5,401 bases of DNA, from the NCBI GenBank assembly GCA_016875155.1, contig VGSD01000226.1:1-5401 (forward strand), read 5' to 3'. Of the stretch, positions 5,007 to 5,401 are shown piece by piece (the first letter of the stretch is position 1; every line of letters begins with the position of its first letter). Origin of the DNA: Deltaproteobacteria bacterium. Its GTDB lineage: Bacteria > Desulfobacterota > BSN033 > UBA1163. The position numbers were made by a program, and so were the translations under genes. The notes under the pieces are model-generated. The model did no database searches. It saw nothing but the letters and a program-made list of their open reading frames with translations, and was not told the origin of the DNA.

Positions 5007-5401
5007 ATGAGCGGTTATTTTAAACGCAATTTTGAACCTTTTCCAATGCACACCCTGAAAAGGGTTGAACATCCGACCACCCAAATCTTCGACGATCAGG
5101 TCAAGAGGGTCGATGAGCGAGAGAGCGGTTTTAACAAAGCGGTTCGGGGTGACTACGGTTTGCATCTTCAGAAAGAGAGGATGCGGTTTGTTCCCAAGCA
5201 TCCTATCTCTGGCGCTCTTTCATGGATGGCAGCCTATCTTAAGGATGTGGTGGATGGGTTGGTGGCAAAACAGAAGGCTCCTCTTCCTGAGGATCCTATT
5301 CTTTTATCCCGGCACATTAAAGAGTTGGCTTACTTCCTTAGGGCGGATGCGGTTGGGATCTGCAAACTCACTCCCTATGCGGTTTATACGAATAGTTTTC
5401 C
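5007..5401 (+). CDS. Reductive-dehalogenase-like protein, N-terminal part (runs off window end)
   Basis: The frame is open from ATG 5007 to the window edge (131 full codons), starting MSGYFKRNFE. Three segments fit the N-terminal region of reductive-dehalogenase-like corrinoid/iron-sulfur proteins. Residues 33-51 (VKRVDERESGF then KAVRGDYG) match the 'RvDeRd..F.ra..g.yG' pattern, 63-70 include VPKHPISG, and about 106-128 (HIKELAYFLRADAVGIC to AVYTN) match the 'ik..A.fLGAD.vGi...avY' segment. The corrinoid-binding and 4Fe-4S cluster motifs would lie beyond the window. There is no twin-arginine signal, so it is probably cytoplasmic and unlike the respiratory, membrane-anchored RdhA enzymes. Family members may dehalogenate or carry out other reductive chemistry. 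GAGG (4998-5001) sits 5 bases before the start. A 319-base repeat-rich gap separates it from the amidohydrolase, suggesting independent transcription. The assignment rests on recalled motifs. Confidence 0.7.
   Translation, partial: MSGYFKRNFEPFPMHTLKRVEHPTTQIFDDQVKRVDERESGFNKAVRGDYGLHLQKERMRFVPKHPISGALSWMAAYLKDVVDGLVAKQKAPLPEDPILLSRHIKELAYFLRADAVGICKLTPYAVYTNSF

Noticed and set aside
4983..5201. Minus-strand open frame of 72 codons at the right end
   Set aside because: It is antisense to the reductive-dehalogenase-like gene, whose plus-strand frame has family motifs and GAGG spacing.

Overview
The window looks like a piece of an anaerobic bacterial chromosome, most likely from Desulfobacterota/Deltaproteobacteria. 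That placement is an inference from gene content and style: a TAXI-type TRAP transporter next to an amidohydrolase, a cytoplasmic reductive-dehalogenase-like protein, strong AGGAGG ribosome binding sites, and C/G-rich palindromic intergenic repeats. No rRNA, tRNA, transposase or CRISPR array is visible.

Layout. (1) Positions 1-313, minus strand: the N-terminal part of a Nudix hydrolase of the ADP-ribose pyrophosphatase type, cut by the window edge. (2) Positions 317-712: a gene-free divergent intergenic region. It holds two near-consensus sigma70-type promoters back to back, which share one -35 sequence around 366-372. It also holds two C/G-rich hairpin repeats that lie in the long presumed leader of the plus-strand genes. 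(3) Positions 713-4687, plus strand: a compact three-gene cluster. It contains a secreted TAXI-family substrate-binding protein, a fused 4TM/12TM TRAP permease, and a metal-dependent amidohydrolase of the ACMSD/decarboxylase superfamily. Gaps are 21 and 36 bases and each gene has a well-placed ribosome binding site, so the three are probably one operon. (4) Positions 4688-5006: a gene-free stretch with relatives of the same two repeats in mirrored order, one with a possible terminator-like T run. (5) Positions 5007-5401, plus strand: the N-terminal part of a reductive-dehalogenase-like protein without a Tat signal, cut by the window edge.

How the genes may work together (inference). The periplasmic binding protein would capture a small, probably carboxylated, solute. 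The permease would import it with an ion gradient, and the amidohydrolase would act on it in the cytoplasm, for example by hydrolysis or non-oxidative decarboxylation. The reductive-dehalogenase-like protein has its own leader and may or may not belong to the same pathway. The substrate cannot be read from the sequence.

The most unusual signals are non-coding. They are the shared -35 divergent promoter, and two repeat copies whose G-rich arms each carry at least four G-tracts with short loops. These arms have quadruplex potential on the RNA-like strand and compete with an alternative hairpin.
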